From: Pseudomonas lini
Lineage (GTDB): Bacteria > Pseudomonadota > Gammaproteobacteria > Pseudomonadales > Pseudomonadaceae
NCBI RefSeq assembly: GCF_001042905.1
Contig: NZ_JYLB01000008.1
Span: 248,001-312,000 of the forward strand
Direction: 5' to 3'
Length of the DNA stretch: 64,000 nucleotides
The notes under the pieces were generated by a model, which saw only the letters and a list, made by a program, of their open reading frames with translations, was not told the origin of the DNA and searched no databases. The translations under genes and the position numbers were made by a program. Below, one piece after another: positions 1 to 8,585 of the stretch. Numbering within the stretch: position 1 is the first letter of the stretch; every line of letters begins with the position of its first letter.

Positions 1-194
1 GCCGGCTCAGCGATCACTTTGCCAAAGATTCCAACCGGACAACTGGTCAGATCCAACTCAGGGAATTCGCTGTTCAGGCCAGATCTGAGCAACGCATCTC
101 GCACCGTTGCGCCCACCGGCACCGTTACGGTCAGCAGTACCTGGCGATCAACAGCGGCATACACCACTTCGACCTTGATCATTGCCTCAACCAT
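1..194 (-). CDS. rnfH: RnfH family protein (RatB), C-terminus cut by window edge
   Basis: Reading the minus strand from an ATG at 194 gives a protein beginning MVEAMIKVEVVYAAVDRQ, followed by a beta-rich ubiquitin-like segment with FPELDL and CPVGIFGKV. This matches the start of the RnfH/RatB family, small beta-grasp proteins of unclear role that are usually encoded directly after ratA. The start codon overlaps the ratA stop, so the two are translationally coupled. A second in-frame ATG at 182 (MIKVEVVYA) is a possible alternative start. Only about 64 residues are visible; the rest lies beyond the left edge. The function is not established. The family name comes from similarity to a gene of the Rnf cluster. 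Confidence 0.85.
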   Translation of the reverse strand, partial: MVEAMIKVEVVYAAVDRQVLLTVTVPVGATVRDALLRSGLNSEFPELDLTSCPVGIFGKVIAEP

Positions 195-621
195 GCATCT
201 GTTTCGCGCGCTGGCAAAAAGCGTCCATCAGCGTATTCGCTGCCTGATTGAACAAAGGCCCCAACGTCGCACGCACCAGCGGTCCCGAATAGTCGAATGA
301 CAAGTCCAGACTGATCTTGCAGGCCTTCTCGCCCAACGGCTTGAATACCCAGACGCCGTGCAACTGGCTGAATGGACCTTCCTCGAGGTTCATCTCGATC
401 GAACGCCCTGGCACCAGGGTGTTACGCGTCACGAAGTGCTGACTAAGGCCACCCTTGGCCACGCCGACGCTGGCACGCATAAGCTCAGGAGTGCTTTCCA
501 GGACTTCCGCCGACGAGCACCACGGCAGGAATTCCGGATAGCGGGCCACGTCGTTGACCAGGTCATAAAGCGCTTGTGCCGGATACGGCAGCAGGGCCGA
601 ACGTTGAATGTGTGTCGTCAT
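187..621 (-). CDS. ratA: RatA family ubiquinone-binding / ribosome-association protein
   Basis: The gene encodes 144 residues of the START/polyketide cyclase-like fold. The pattern HIQRSALLPYPAQALYDLV near the N-terminus and YPEFLPWC at about residues 28-35 are typical of the RatA/Coq10 family. E. coli RatA was described as a toxin blocking 70S ribosome assembly, and Coq10 relatives bind ubiquinone, so the physiological role is open. I chose the ATG at 621 (MTTHIQRS) over the longer frame to 651 because family members start there and the extension is not conserved in style. It is followed immediately by rnfH in the same operon. smpB lies nearby on the other strand, a common pseudomonad arrangement. 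Confidence 0.9.
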   Translation of the reverse strand: MTTHIQRSALLPYPAQALYDLVNDVARYPEFLPWCSSAEVLESTPELMRASVGVAKGGLSQHFVTRNTLVPGRSIEMNLEEGPFSQLHGVWVFKPLGEKACKISLDLSFDYSGPLVRATLGPLFNQAANTLMDAFCQRAKQMHG

Positions 622-628
622 GTCAGCG

Positions 629-2032
629 TTACTTCCACAGCTGGGCGGCAAACACTACAAGAATGCCGATGGGCGCCACATAGCGCATCAAGAACAGGGA
701 CAGGGCGAACAGCACCGGACGGCGGATCGACAATTCGTCGCGCACCGCTTCACGCCCCATCACCCAGCCCGCAAACACCACGAAACACAAACCACCGAGT
801 GGCAACATGATCCGCGAGGTGAAGAAATCGATCACACCAAAGAAATCCAGACCACCGGCTGCTCCCCATTGATAGAGGTGGAACATCCCGCCTTCGTTCA
901 CGAAAAACTTGGCTTGCTTCCAGATATTGAAGGAAAACACGGTGCCCAGACCGACGAACCAGCAGATGAACGCCAACCAGAAGGTGACCCAGGCGCGACT
1001 GATCTTCGTGCGCTCAACCAGGTAAGCCACCATCGGCTCGAGCAGGGAGATCGCCGAACTCCAGGCCGCAATCGCTACCAGCACGAAGAACACTACGCCC
1101 ATCAACTGGCCGAACGCTACGTTGCCAAAGGCAAATGGCAGGCTGACGAACATCAGGCCAGGACCTTCGCTCGGGTTCAGGCCCGCGGCGAACACAATCG
1201 GAAACAATGCCAGACCCGCCACCAGGGAAACGAAGGTATCGAGCAGCGCCACGCCGACCACAGTCCCGGAAATCGACGAACTCTTCGGCATATAAGCGCC
1301 GTAGATCATGATCGAGCCGACGCCCACGCTCAGGGAAAAGAAAGCGTGCCCCATCGCTGGCAGCAAGCCGTCGAGGACTTTTTCCGGATGGAAGTCGAAC
1401 ATGAAATGCACGCCCTCCATGAAATGGCCCGTGGTCATGCTGTAGCCCAGCAGTACAAGGATCATCACGAACAGCAGCGGCATCATAATCCGCAGGCTGC
1501 GCTCCAGCCCGGCGACCACGCCCTTGGCGATCACCACGGCGGAGAGGAGCATGAAAATCGTATGCCAAAGTGTCAGACGCCAGGGATCGGCGATCACACT
1601 GCCAAAGTAAGCGCCGACCTGATCAGGCGTCGCCCCCTGGAAGTCGCCACGCCCCATGTCGATGATGTAATCCAGCGACCAACCGCCGACCACGCTATAG
1701 AAGGAGAGGATCAGCAGCGCCGTGATCATCCCGGCAAATGCGCCCCAGGACCATTTCGCCGAATGCCCCGCCTCCAGCGCCAAAACCTTCAAGGCATTCG
1801 CCGGGCTCTGCCGCGCGCGGCGACCGATCAGGGTTTCGGCCAGCATGACGGGCATACCGATCAGCGCGATACAGGCGAGGAACATCAGCACGAAGGCTCC
1901 GCCACCGTAGACGCCGACCATGTACGGGAATTTCCAGATACTACCCAGCCCCACGGCCGAACCGGTCGCGGCGAGTATGAAGACCCAGCGGCTAGCCCAA
2001 CTGCCGTGGACAGAAACCTTGTCTGTCGACAT
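629..2032 (-). CDS. Sodium-dependent transporter, neurotransmitter:sodium symporter (SNF/NSS) family
   Basis: The protein is 467 residues, the usual size for bacterial NSS transporters of the LeuT fold. The N-terminal signature WASRWVFILAATGSAVGLGS, followed by IWKFPYMVGVYGGGAF, is the TM1 sodium- and substrate-binding segment of this family. Around eleven hydrophobic segments follow, ending with an IGILVVFAAQLWK tail. It should import an amino acid or similar small amine with sodium across the inner membrane; the substrate cannot be told from sequence. The start ATG at 2032 (MSTDKVSVHGS) places the signature near residue 10, as expected. Its stop lies only 7 bases from the ratA start, so the two may be cotranscribed. 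Confidence 0.9.
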   Translation of the reverse strand: MSTDKVSVHGSWASRWVFILAATGSAVGLGSIWKFPYMVGVYGGGAFVLMFLACIALIGMPVMLAETLIGRRARQSPANALKVLALEAGHSAKWSWGAFAGMITALLILSFYSVVGGWSLDYIIDMGRGDFQGATPDQVGAYFGSVIADPWRLTLWHTIFMLLSAVVIAKGVVAGLERSLRIMMPLLFVMILVLLGYSMTTGHFMEGVHFMFDFHPEKVLDGLLPAMGHAFFSLSVGVGSIMIYGAYMPKSSSISGTVVGVALLDTFVSLVAGLALFPIVFAAGLNPSEGPGLMFVSLPFAFGNVAFGQLMGVVFFVLVAIAAWSSAISLLEPMVAYLVERTKISRAWVTFWLAFICWFVGLGTVFSFNIWKQAKFFVNEGGMFHLYQWGAAGGLDFFGVIDFFTSRIMLPLGGLCFVVFAGWVMGREAVRDELSIRRPVLFALSLFLMRYVAPIGILVVFAAQLWK

Positions 2033-2150
2033 CGTTATCACGCCCAAGCGTTCAAAAAAGAGGCCGCATTGTCCGGGATTCAATCAACCTGCTCAAGCAC
2101 GTAGCGATACCGTAGCCGACTCGCTTGCAACTCCCTATAATGCCGCCCCT

Positions 2151-2633
2151 ATGGCTAAACAGAAGAAACACCCAACAGGGACCATCGCGCAGAACAAAAA
2201 GGCGCGACACGATTACTTCATCGAGCATAAGTTCGAGGCTGGTCTGGTCCTGGCCGGCTGGGAAGTAAAAAGTTTGCGGGCAAGCAAGCTGCAACTGGTT
2301 GACAGTTACGTACTGCTCAAGGATGGCGAAGCCTGGCTGCTCGGTAGCCACATTACGCCGCTGATGACTGCCAGCACCCACGTCATCGCTGATCCGACCC
2401 GCACCCGGAAATTGCTGCTCAACCGGCGCGAGCTGGAAAAGCTGGCCGCTGCCGTACAGCAGAAAGGCTACGCCTGCGTATGCCTTTCCTGGTACTGGAG
2501 CAAGCACATGGTCAAGTGCGAGATCGCTCTGGGCAAGGGCAAGAAGGAATACGACAAGCGTGATACCGAACGCGAGCGCGACGCCGGTCGTGAATTGCAG
2601 CGCGCGGTGCGCAACAAGGGTAAGGAAGATTAA
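2151..2633 (+). CDS. smpB: SsrA-binding protein SmpB
   Basis: The gene encodes 160 residues. SmpB binds the tRNA-like domain of tmRNA and carries it into the A site of stalled ribosomes for trans-translation. Visible landmarks are ARHDYFIEHKFEAGLVLAGW, then EVKSLRASK, the HITPL and YDKRDTERERD elements, and the lysine/arginine-rich C-terminal tail that folds into the mRNA channel. The ATG at 2151 (MAKQKKHPTGTI) is the family start; an in-frame upstream extension to 1920 overlaps the transporter on the other strand and is not part of the protein. The RNA partner, ssrA, lies about 10 kb downstream in this same window. Confidence 0.97.
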   Translation: MAKQKKHPTGTIAQNKKARHDYFIEHKFEAGLVLAGWEVKSLRASKLQLVDSYVLLKDGEAWLLGSHITPLMTASTHVIADPTRTRKLLLNRRELEKLAAAVQQKGYACVCLSWYWSKHMVKCEIALGKGKKEYDKRDTERERDAGRELQRAVRNKGKED

Positions 2634-2650
2634 TTTTCCACCCTGATCGT

Positions 2651-2754
2651 GATCGCTCCCACGCTCTGCGTGGGAATGCAGCAATGGACGCTCTGCGTCC
2701 GCTGTGACGCAGAGCGTCACGGGATGCGTTCCCACGCAGAGCGTGGGAACGATC
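2651..2754. repeat. Composite nested palindromic repeat, copy 1
   Basis: About 100 bases lie between the convergent smpB and lldR genes. The outer arms are inverted copies of TCCCACGCTCTGCGTGGGAA. Each arm is itself a small palindrome, and a second inner pair is built on GACGCTCTGCGTC. A closely similar element with the same architecture lies at 40949-41058. It resembles the larger dispersed palindromic repeats of P. fluorescens genomes and could also work as a bidirectional terminator here. Confidence 0.85.
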
Positions 2755-2765
2755 ATCATCCAAAC

Positions 2766-3533
2766 CTACATCCCCTTGCGCCGCTCCGCCCGAGCCACGC
2801 GCTGCACTTCCTGACGCACCTCTTCCAGCACTTCCTGCACATACAAAATGTGCCGACTGGAAACCTCCCGCGCCTGCTCTGCCCGACCTTCGATAATCGC
2901 CAGATACAATTCTCTGTGCTGCGCGATCAACATGTCGCGGGTTTCAGCGCGCTGTTTGTACATGCCGCCAATGTTGGTCACCACGTTGCGCTTGAGCAGG
3001 TCGAACAGACCTCGAATGGTGTGTAGCAACACCGCGTTATGACTGGCCTCGGCGATCGCCAAATGAAATTTTGCATCTGCCGCGCCCTCTTCCGCCCGAC
3101 CTACTTCGTCATGACGCGAATAGCAGTCCTGCAACTCATCGAAGGCTGCAGTCAGCCGTTCGCGATCCACGTCCGTGGCGCGCAATGCCGCGTAGTAAGC
3201 ACAGGATGCTTCCAGCGTATGACGAAACTCCAGTAAATCACGCTGGGCCTCGGGGTTGCTTTCCAGCAGATGCAACAGTGGATCGCTGAACGTCGAGCCC
3301 AGGGATTCCACCACGTAGTTACCGCCGCCCTGACGGCTGACCAGCAAACCTTTGGCCGTCAGTTTCTGGATCGCTTCGCGCAACGAAGGGCGCGACACGC
3401 CGAACTGCTCGGCCAACGCACGCTCGGCTGGCAGACGCTCGCCGGCCTTTAACGTGCCCTCGAGAATCATCCCTTCGAGTTGCTCGACAATATCGTCAGA
3501 CAAACGGCGCTGCCGAATCTGATCAAACCCCAT
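2766..3533 (-). CDS. lldR: FadR-subfamily GntR regulator of lactate utilisation
   Basis: The protein is 255 residues. An N-terminal winged helix (about residues 8-75, with LPAERALAEQFGVSRPSLRE and GGGNYVV) is followed by an all-helical FCD ligand-binding domain, with metal-binding type residues in EFRHTLE, DAKFHLAIAEASHN and AQHRELY. It is divergent from lldP and shares the intergenic region that contains a perfect FadR/LldR-type palindrome, so it most likely represses the lactate operon and is relieved by lactate. The ATG at 3533 was preferred to a GTG one codon earlier. The closest named relatives are LldR/PdhR; the gene symbol rests mainly on context. Confidence 0.88.
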   Translation of the reverse strand: MGFDQIRQRRLSDDIVEQLEGMILEGTLKAGERLPAERALAEQFGVSRPSLREAIQKLTAKGLLVSRQGGGNYVVESLGSTFSDPLLHLLESNPEAQRDLLEFRHTLEASCAYYAALRATDVDRERLTAAFDELQDCYSRHDEVGRAEEGAADAKFHLAIAEASHNAVLLHTIRGLFDLLKRNVVTNIGGMYKQRAETRDMLIAQHRELYLAIIEGRAEQAREVSSRHILYVQEVLEEVRQEVQRVARAERRKGM

Positions 3534-3679
3534 CACTCAATTCTCCACGATCCCGGCGGCTCGCCGGGCTCTCTATTCTGGCCTATCGGCGCTGCGCCAG
3601 CACCTACCAGACGACGTTTGATCGAACAGATCAGATGCGTTCTGCACGGCTCATTCGACAAAAGTTTTAGGGCGGCAAA

Positions 3680-3709
3680 TTGACACACCGCATACAAGGC
3701 TTTTACCCT
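3680..3709 (+). promoter_or_regulatory. Candidate sigma70 promoter for the lactate operon
   Basis: A perfect TTGACA at 3680-3685 is followed after 18 bases by TACCCT, a weak -10. It lies upstream of lldP and just before the LldR-type palindrome, so the palindrome would fall in the early transcribed region. This is a prediction from spacing and consensus only. Confidence 0.4.
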
Positions 3710-3726
3710 AGCCAACAGCGATTGTA

Positions 3727-3743
3727 AATTGGTATTACCAATT
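3727..3743. promoter_or_regulatory. Probable LldR operator
   Basis: This is a 17-base perfect palindrome, AATTGGTATTACCAATT, centred on a single T at 3735. It fits the FadR/GntR operator pattern TGGT-N3-ACCA and lies 53 bases before the lldP start in the lldR-lldP intergenic region. It is the obvious binding site for the adjacent regulator. No other equally good site was seen between the two genes. Confidence 0.75.
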
Positions 3744-3795
3744 ATCCAAGAACGCTGACCAGTGCCTGACCAACAACAATTAGGGGCCACCCCAT

Positions 3796-5487
3796 ATGCA
3801 AACCTGGCAACAGCTCTACAGCCCGCTCGGCAGTCTCGGCGTGTCCGCACTCGCGGCCGTCATCCCCATCGTATTTTTCTTCCTGGCTTTGGCCGTGTTC
3901 CGCCTCAAAGGCCACGTGGCCGGCAGCATTACCCTCGCGCTGTCGATTGCCGTGGCAATCTTCGCGTTCCAGATGCCGGTGGACATGGCCTTTGCGGCGG
4001 CCGGATATGGCTTCGCCTACGGCTTGTGGCCGATTGCGTGGATCATCGTGGCAGCGGTGTTCCTGTACAAACTGACGGTGAAAAGCGGCCAGTTCGAAGT
4101 GATCCGCAGCTCAGTGTTGTCGATCACCGACGACCAACGCCTGCAAGTGTTGCTGATCGGATTCTGCTTCGGCGCGTTCCTGGAAGGTGCCGCCGGTTTC
4201 GGCGCACCGGTAGCGATTACCGCCGCGCTGCTGGTAGGACTGGGCTTCAACCCGCTGTATGCCGCCGGCCTGTGCCTGATCGCCAACACCGCACCAGTCG
4301 CGTTCGGCGCCTTGGGGATTCCGATCATCGTCGCCGGGCAAGTCACCGGCATCGACGCATTCAAGATCGGCGCCATGACCGGCCGCCAGCTGCCATTGCT
4401 GTCGCTGTTCGTGCCGTTCTGGCTGGTGTTCATGATGGATGGCTTGCGCGGCGTTCGGGAAACCTGGCCGGCGGCACTGGTGGCCGGTTTGAGTTTCGCC
4501 GTCACCCAATACTTCACCTCGAACTTCATCGGCCCGGAACTGCCGGACATCACCTCGGCGCTGGCCAGCCTGGTTTCCCTGACGCTATTCCTGAAAATCT
4601 GGCAGCCAAAACGCGCCGCTGGCGCCCACATCGTCGGCGCAGTCTCGGCTTCCGTGGTGGCCAGCACCGGTGGTTTCGGCCAACCGCGCACCACCGTGCC
4701 TTCGCCCTACAGCTTGGGGGAAATTTTCAAAGCCTGGTCGCCGTTCCTGATCCTCACCGTACTGGTCACTATCTGGACGCTGAAACCGTTCAAGGCGATG
4801 TTCGCTGCGGGCGGCTCGATGTATAGCTGGGTGTTCAACTTCGCGATTCCGCACCTGGATCAAATGGTGATCAAGGTCGCCCCGATCGTGACCGCCCCGA
4901 CGGCAATCCCGGCGGTGTTCAAACTCGATCCGATTTCTGCAACCGGCACGGCGATTTTCTTCTCTGCACTGATCTCAATGCTGGTGCTGAAGATCAATTT
5001 AAAAACTGGTCTTACCACTTTCAAAGAGACTGTCTACGAACTGCGCTGGCCGATTCTGTCCATCGGCATGGTGCTGGCCTTCGCCTTCGTCACCAACTAT
5101 TCGGGCATGTCGTCGACCATGGCTCTGGTCCTGGCAGGCACGGGGGCGGCATTCCCGTTCTTCTCGCCGTTCCTCGGCTGGCTCGGTGTGTTCCTGACCG
5201 GTTCCGATACTTCGTCCAACGCACTGTTCAGTTCGCTGCAAGCAACCACTGCGCACCAGATCGGCGTCAATGACACCTTGCTGGTGGCGGCGAACACCAG
5301 CGGCGGAGTGACCGGCAAGATGATTTCGCCGCAATCGATCGCCGTGGCCTGCGCCGCGACCGGGCTGGTGGGCAAAGAATCGGATCTGTTCCGCTTCACC
5401 CTCAAGCACAGCCTATTCTTTGCAACGATCGTCGGCCTGATCACTTTGGCTCAGGCCTACTGGTTCACCGGCATGCTGGTGCACTAA
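3796..5487 (+). CDS. lldP: L-lactate permease
   Basis: The protein is 563 residues, the standard length for LldP/GlcA lactate permeases, with about twelve to fourteen membrane segments. Typical family stretches are GAFLEGAAGFGAPVAITAAL and FLTGSDTSSNALFSSLQ, and GGVTGKMISPQSIAVA near the C-terminus. It imports L- and D-lactate (often glycolate too) by proton symport through the inner membrane. A GGGG element about eight bases before the ATG serves as ribosome site. It is the first gene of the lactate operon, preceded by the LldR-type palindrome. It is separated from lldE by 151 bases containing two hairpins, which may lower or process the downstream message. Confidence 0.95.
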   Translation: MQTWQQLYSPLGSLGVSALAAVIPIVFFFLALAVFRLKGHVAGSITLALSIAVAIFAFQMPVDMAFAAAGYGFAYGLWPIAWIIVAAVFLYKLTVKSGQFEVIRSSVLSITDDQRLQVLLIGFCFGAFLEGAAGFGAPVAITAALLVGLGFNPLYAAGLCLIANTAPVAFGALGIPIIVAGQVTGIDAFKIGAMTGRQLPLLSLFVPFWLVFMMDGLRGVRETWPAALVAGLSFAVTQYFTSNFIGPELPDITSALASLVSLTLFLKIWQPKRAAGAHIVGAVSASVVASTGGFGQPRTTVPSPYSLGEIFKAWSPFLILTVLVTIWTLKPFKAMFAAGGSMYSWVFNFAIPHLDQMVIKVAPIVTAPTAIPAVFKLDPISATGTAIFFSALISMLVLKINLKTGLTTFKETVYELRWPILSIGMVLAFAFVTNYSGMSSTMALVLAGTGAAFPFFSPFLGWLGVFLTGSDTSSNALFSSLQATTAHQIGVNDTLLVAANTSGGVTGKMISPQSIAVACAATGLVGKESDLFRFTLKHSLFFATIVGLITLAQAYWFTGMLVH

Positions 5488-5513
5488 GAACTACACGCGA
5501 CACGGAAAAAACC

Positions 5514-5599
5514 GACGCTGGGCTACGCTCCCGGCGTCAGCTATTCACAACCGGGTCTGCAAGGCTGCTGAAAGCTTCCCTCACTATATTCAGCAGCCT
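5514..5599 (+). promoter_or_regulatory. Two intercistronic stem-loops between lldP and lldE
   Basis: The first hairpin pairs GACGCTGGG (5514-5522) with CCCGGCGTC (5530-5538) around a seven-base loop. The second is a perfect 11-bp inverted repeat, AGGCTGCTGAA (5562-5572) with TTCAGCAGCCT (5589-5599). Neither has a run of T after it, so these look like attenuator, mRNA-processing or stabilising structures that set lldP apart from lldEFG-dld, and not full terminators. Confidence 0.55.
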
Positions 5600-5638
5600 C
5601 AGCGGACGGATAACCGGGACCACCCGGAGACACGCCTG

Positions 5639-6463
5639 ATGAGCGAGCTTTTTTACAACGCTGTGCCGAACGCGACCCGTGTCGCCCCGCCACTGCCCGA
5701 GCCTCGGCAATACCCCAGCGAGAAACCGTCACGGGTCTACCTGTTCGGGACTTGCGTGGTGGATCTGTTCTACCCGGAAGCCGGGATGGACGCGATACAC
5801 CTGCTGGAACGCGAAGGCATTCGTGTCGAATACCCGCAAGGGCAAAGCTGCTGCGGGCAACCGGCCTACACCTCGGGCTACACCGAACAGGCCCGGACCG
5901 TGGCACGCTCGCAACTGGCGTTGTTTGCCGGCGATTATCCGGTGGTGGTGCCGTCGGGGTCTTGCGCGGGCATGTTGCGCGAACATTACGCCGACTTGTT
6001 CAAGGATGAGCCGCAAACGCTGATACAGGTTCAGGCCCTCGCGGCACGGACTTATGAACTGGCGGAGTTTCTGCTGTTTGTCTGCAAGGTGCAGCTCAAG
6101 GACAGCGGCGAGCCGCTTAAAGTGGCGTTGCACACGTCGTGCTCGGCACGTCGAGAAATGAACACCCACCTGCACGGCCGTGAGTTGTTGGCGCAGCTGA
6201 GCAACGTGGAGCGAGTCGACCACAGCCACGAAAGTGAATGCTGTGGCTTTGGTGGGACTTTCAGCGTCCGTATGCCAGATATTTCTGGCGCGATGGTGGC
6301 TGACAAGACCCGCGCGCTGAAGGAGTCCGGCGCGCACAAGGTACTCAGTGCCGACTGCGGTTGCCTGATGAACATCAATGGCTCGTTGGAGAAACAGCAG
6401 GAAGCGTTACGCGGTCAGCATCTGGCCAGTTTCCTGTGGCAGCGTACCGGAGGTGCCCGATGA
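5639..6463 (+). CDS. lldE: (Fe-S)-binding protein LldE (LutA), L-lactate oxidation complex
   Basis: The protein is 274 residues with two CCG (cysteine-rich) domains. SCCGQPAYTSGY (about residues 66-77) and ECCGFGGTFSV (about 200-210) are the signature CCG motifs. SADCGCLMNI near residue 240 supplies the further cysteines. It is the LldE/LutA subunit of the LldEFG (LutABC) complex, which oxidises L-lactate to pyruvate and feeds electrons to the respiratory chain. The N-terminal tail of about 30 residues before VYLFGTCVVDLFYP is longer than in many homologues. The stop overlaps the lldF start (ATGA), indicating translational coupling. Confidence 0.92.
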   Translation: MSELFYNAVPNATRVAPPLPEPRQYPSEKPSRVYLFGTCVVDLFYPEAGMDAIHLLEREGIRVEYPQGQSCCGQPAYTSGYTEQARTVARSQLALFAGDYPVVVPSGSCAGMLREHYADLFKDEPQTLIQVQALAARTYELAEFLLFVCKVQLKDSGEPLKVALHTSCSARREMNTHLHGRELLAQLSNVERVDHSHESECCGFGGTFSVRMPDISGAMVADKTRALKESGAHKVLSADCGCLMNINGSLEKQQEALRGQHLASFLWQRTGGAR

Positions 6464-7914
6464 GCACTTCCACGATTATTCCTACGGTTGCCGTAGAAGA
6501 AGATTTTCGCGCCCGGGCTCACAAGGCTTTGGCTGACACGCAACTGCGAAACAACTTTCGTAGCGCGATGGATTCACTGATGAGCAAACGGGCAGCGTCC
6601 TTCAGCGATGCCTTTGAGCGAGAACATTTGCGAGTGCTGGGCAATGCTGTCCGCGCCCGTGCTTTATCCAAGTTGCCCGACCTGCTCGAGCAGCTTGAAC
6701 AGAACCTGACCCGCAACGGTGTGACAGTGCACTGGGCGGAAACGGTGGACGAAGCCAATGGCATCGTCTTATCGATCATCCGCGCTCACGAGGCGCGGCA
6801 AGTGATCAAGGGCAAATCGATGGTCAGCGAAGAGATGGAGATGAACCATGTCCTCGCGGCTCAAGGCATTGAATGCCTGGAGTCGGACATGGGCGAATTT
6901 ATCGTCCAGCTCGACCACGAGAAGCCTTCACACATCATTATGCCGGCGATCCACAAGAATGCCGGTCAGGTCGCGTCCTTGTTCCACGACAAACTTGGCG
7001 TGGAGTACACCAAGGACGTAGACCAACTCATTCAGATCGGTCGCAAAGTCTTGCGACAGAAATTCTTCGAAGCAGACATCGGCGTCTCCGGCGTCAACTT
7101 CGCCGTGGCCGAAACCGGTACCCTGCTACTGGTGGAAAACGAAGGCAACGGGCGCATGTCGACCACCGTGCCGCCCGTACACATTGCCGTCACCGGCATC
7201 GAGAAAGTCGTCGAAAACCTGCGGGACGTTGTACCGCTGTTGTCGCTGCTGACCCGCTCGGCTCTCGGCCAGCCGATCACCACCTACGTCAACATGATCT
7301 CGGGACCGCGCAAGGAACATGAACTCGACGGCCCTCAGGAAGTGCACCTGGTATTGCTCGACAATGGTCGTAGCCAAGCGTTTGCCGACAGCGAACTGCG
7401 CCAGACCCTGAACTGCATCCGCTGCGGCGCCTGTATGAATCATTGCCCGGTCTACACCCGAATCGGCGGCCATGCCTATGGCGAGGTTTACCCTGGGCCT
7501 ATCGGAAAAATCATCACCCCGCACATGGTCGGCCTGGCGAAAGTCCCCGACCACCCAAGCGCATCTTCGTTATGCGGCGCTTGCGGTGAAGTCTGCCCGG
7601 TAAAAATCCCGATTCCCGCATTGCTGCGTCGCCTACGGGAAGAGAACGTCAAAGCGCCGGACAGCCCGCATCAAGTGATGCGCGGTCAGGGCAGCAAGTA
7701 CTCGCGCAAAGAACGGTTTATCTGGAACGCCTGGGCGAAGCTCAACAGCTCGCCAGCGCTCTATCGCTTGTTCGGCTTTTTCGCCACCCGTCTGCGAGCG
7801 CTGACACCGAACAACGTCGGCCCGTGGACCCAGAACCACAGCGCACCGAAACCCGCCGCCCGCTCACTGCATGACATGGCCCGCCAGCATTTGGCCAAAC
7901 AGGGAGACCGCTGA
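6460..7914 (+). CDS. lldF: LutB/LldF family L-lactate oxidation iron-sulfur protein
   Basis: The protein is 484 residues. An N-terminal LUD domain (about residues 70-300, containing GKSMVSEEMEMNHVLAAQG and FAVAETGTLLLVENEGN) is followed by two ferredoxin-like clusters, CIRCGACMNHCPVY (about 320-333) and CGACGEVCPVKIP (about 370-382). A C-terminal helical part is rich in arginine and tryptophan. It is the electron-transfer core of the LldEFG L-lactate-oxidising complex. I chose the ATG at 6460, which follows a clear GGAGG and overlaps the lldE stop. The upstream in-frame extension to 6361 lies inside lldE and is not used. Confidence 0.93.
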   Translation: MSTSTIIPTVAVEEDFRARAHKALADTQLRNNFRSAMDSLMSKRAASFSDAFEREHLRVLGNAVRARALSKLPDLLEQLEQNLTRNGVTVHWAETVDEANGIVLSIIRAHEARQVIKGKSMVSEEMEMNHVLAAQGIECLESDMGEFIVQLDHEKPSHIIMPAIHKNAGQVASLFHDKLGVEYTKDVDQLIQIGRKVLRQKFFEADIGVSGVNFAVAETGTLLLVENEGNGRMSTTVPPVHIAVTGIEKVVENLRDVVPLLSLLTRSALGQPITTYVNMISGPRKEHELDGPQEVHLVLLDNGRSQAFADSELRQTLNCIRCGACMNHCPVYTRIGGHAYGEVYPGPIGKIITPHMVGLAKVPDHPSASSLCGACGEVCPVKIPIPALLRRLREENVKAPDSPHQVMRGQGSKYSRKERFIWNAWAKLNSSPALYRLFGFFATRLRALTPNNVGPWTQNHSAPKPAARSLHDMARQHLAKQGDR

Positions 7915-8585
7915 TGAGCGCCAAGCAAAATATCCTCGCCAAATTGCGCAACAGTCTGACGGGGACCACGCCGGTGCCTGACAACTTCGATGTCGAATTG
8001 GTGACCGAGCCCTACACCTACACGCCAGAGCAACGCATCCCGCAACTGCGCAAACTGATGGAAGCGGTGCACACCGAAATTCATCTGACGTCCGGAGAAG
8101 GCTGGCCCGAATTGCTGGCGCAACTGCTGCAAGATCGCCAGTTGCCGAGCCTATTGATTGCGCCGACGACACCTCACGGTCAATGCATCACTCAGCATTG
8201 GGCGAAAAATCCTGGCCTGCCAGCGCTCAAAGCCTACGACCGTCCAGTCGAGGAATGGAAAGCCGAGTTGTTCAACGACACCCCGGCCAGCTTGACCACT
8301 ACCCTCGGCGCAATCGCCGCAACAGGTAGCCTGATTCTCTGGCCGACGCGGGAAGAACCGCGCCTGATGAGCCTGGTGCCGCCGGTGCATTTCGCCTTGC
8401 TCAAGGCCAGTGAAATCCGCGACAACTTCTATCAGGTGCAACAGGAGTTCGAATGGGCCCAAGGCATGCCGACCAACGCCTTGCTGGTGTCCGGCCCATC
8501 GAAGACAGCCGACATCGAACAAATTCTGGCCTACGGCGCCCACGGCCCGAAAGACCTGGTGGTTCTGATCCTGGAGGACCAATGA
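7914..8585 (+). CDS. lldG: LutC/YkgG (LUD domain) L-lactate oxidation protein
   Basis: The protein is 223 residues and starts MSAKQNILAKLRNSL, the usual opening of LutC/YkgG proteins. A single LUD domain occupies the C-terminal two thirds. TTLGAIAATGSLILWPTREE and SLVPPVHFALLKASEI followed by SGPSKTADIEQILAYGAHGP are the conserved family blocks. It is the third component of the LldEFG complex. It overlaps lldF at its start and dld at its end by ATGA junctions, so lldE-lldF-lldG-dld form one tightly coupled unit. Confidence 0.93.
   Translation: MSAKQNILAKLRNSLTGTTPVPDNFDVELVTEPYTYTPEQRIPQLRKLMEAVHTEIHLTSGEGWPELLAQLLQDRQLPSLLIAPTTPHGQCITQHWAKNPGLPALKAYDRPVEEWKAELFNDTPASLTTTLGAIAATGSLILWPTREEPRLMSLVPPVHFALLKASEIRDNFYQVQQEFEWAQGMPTNALLVSGPSKTADIEQILAYGAHGPKDLVVLILEDQ

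Noticed and set aside
608..2104. Long + strand open frame (498 codons) opposite the sodium symporter
   Set aside because: It is rich in His, Gln, Arg and lacks any domain; it is the antisense of a clear NSS transporter.
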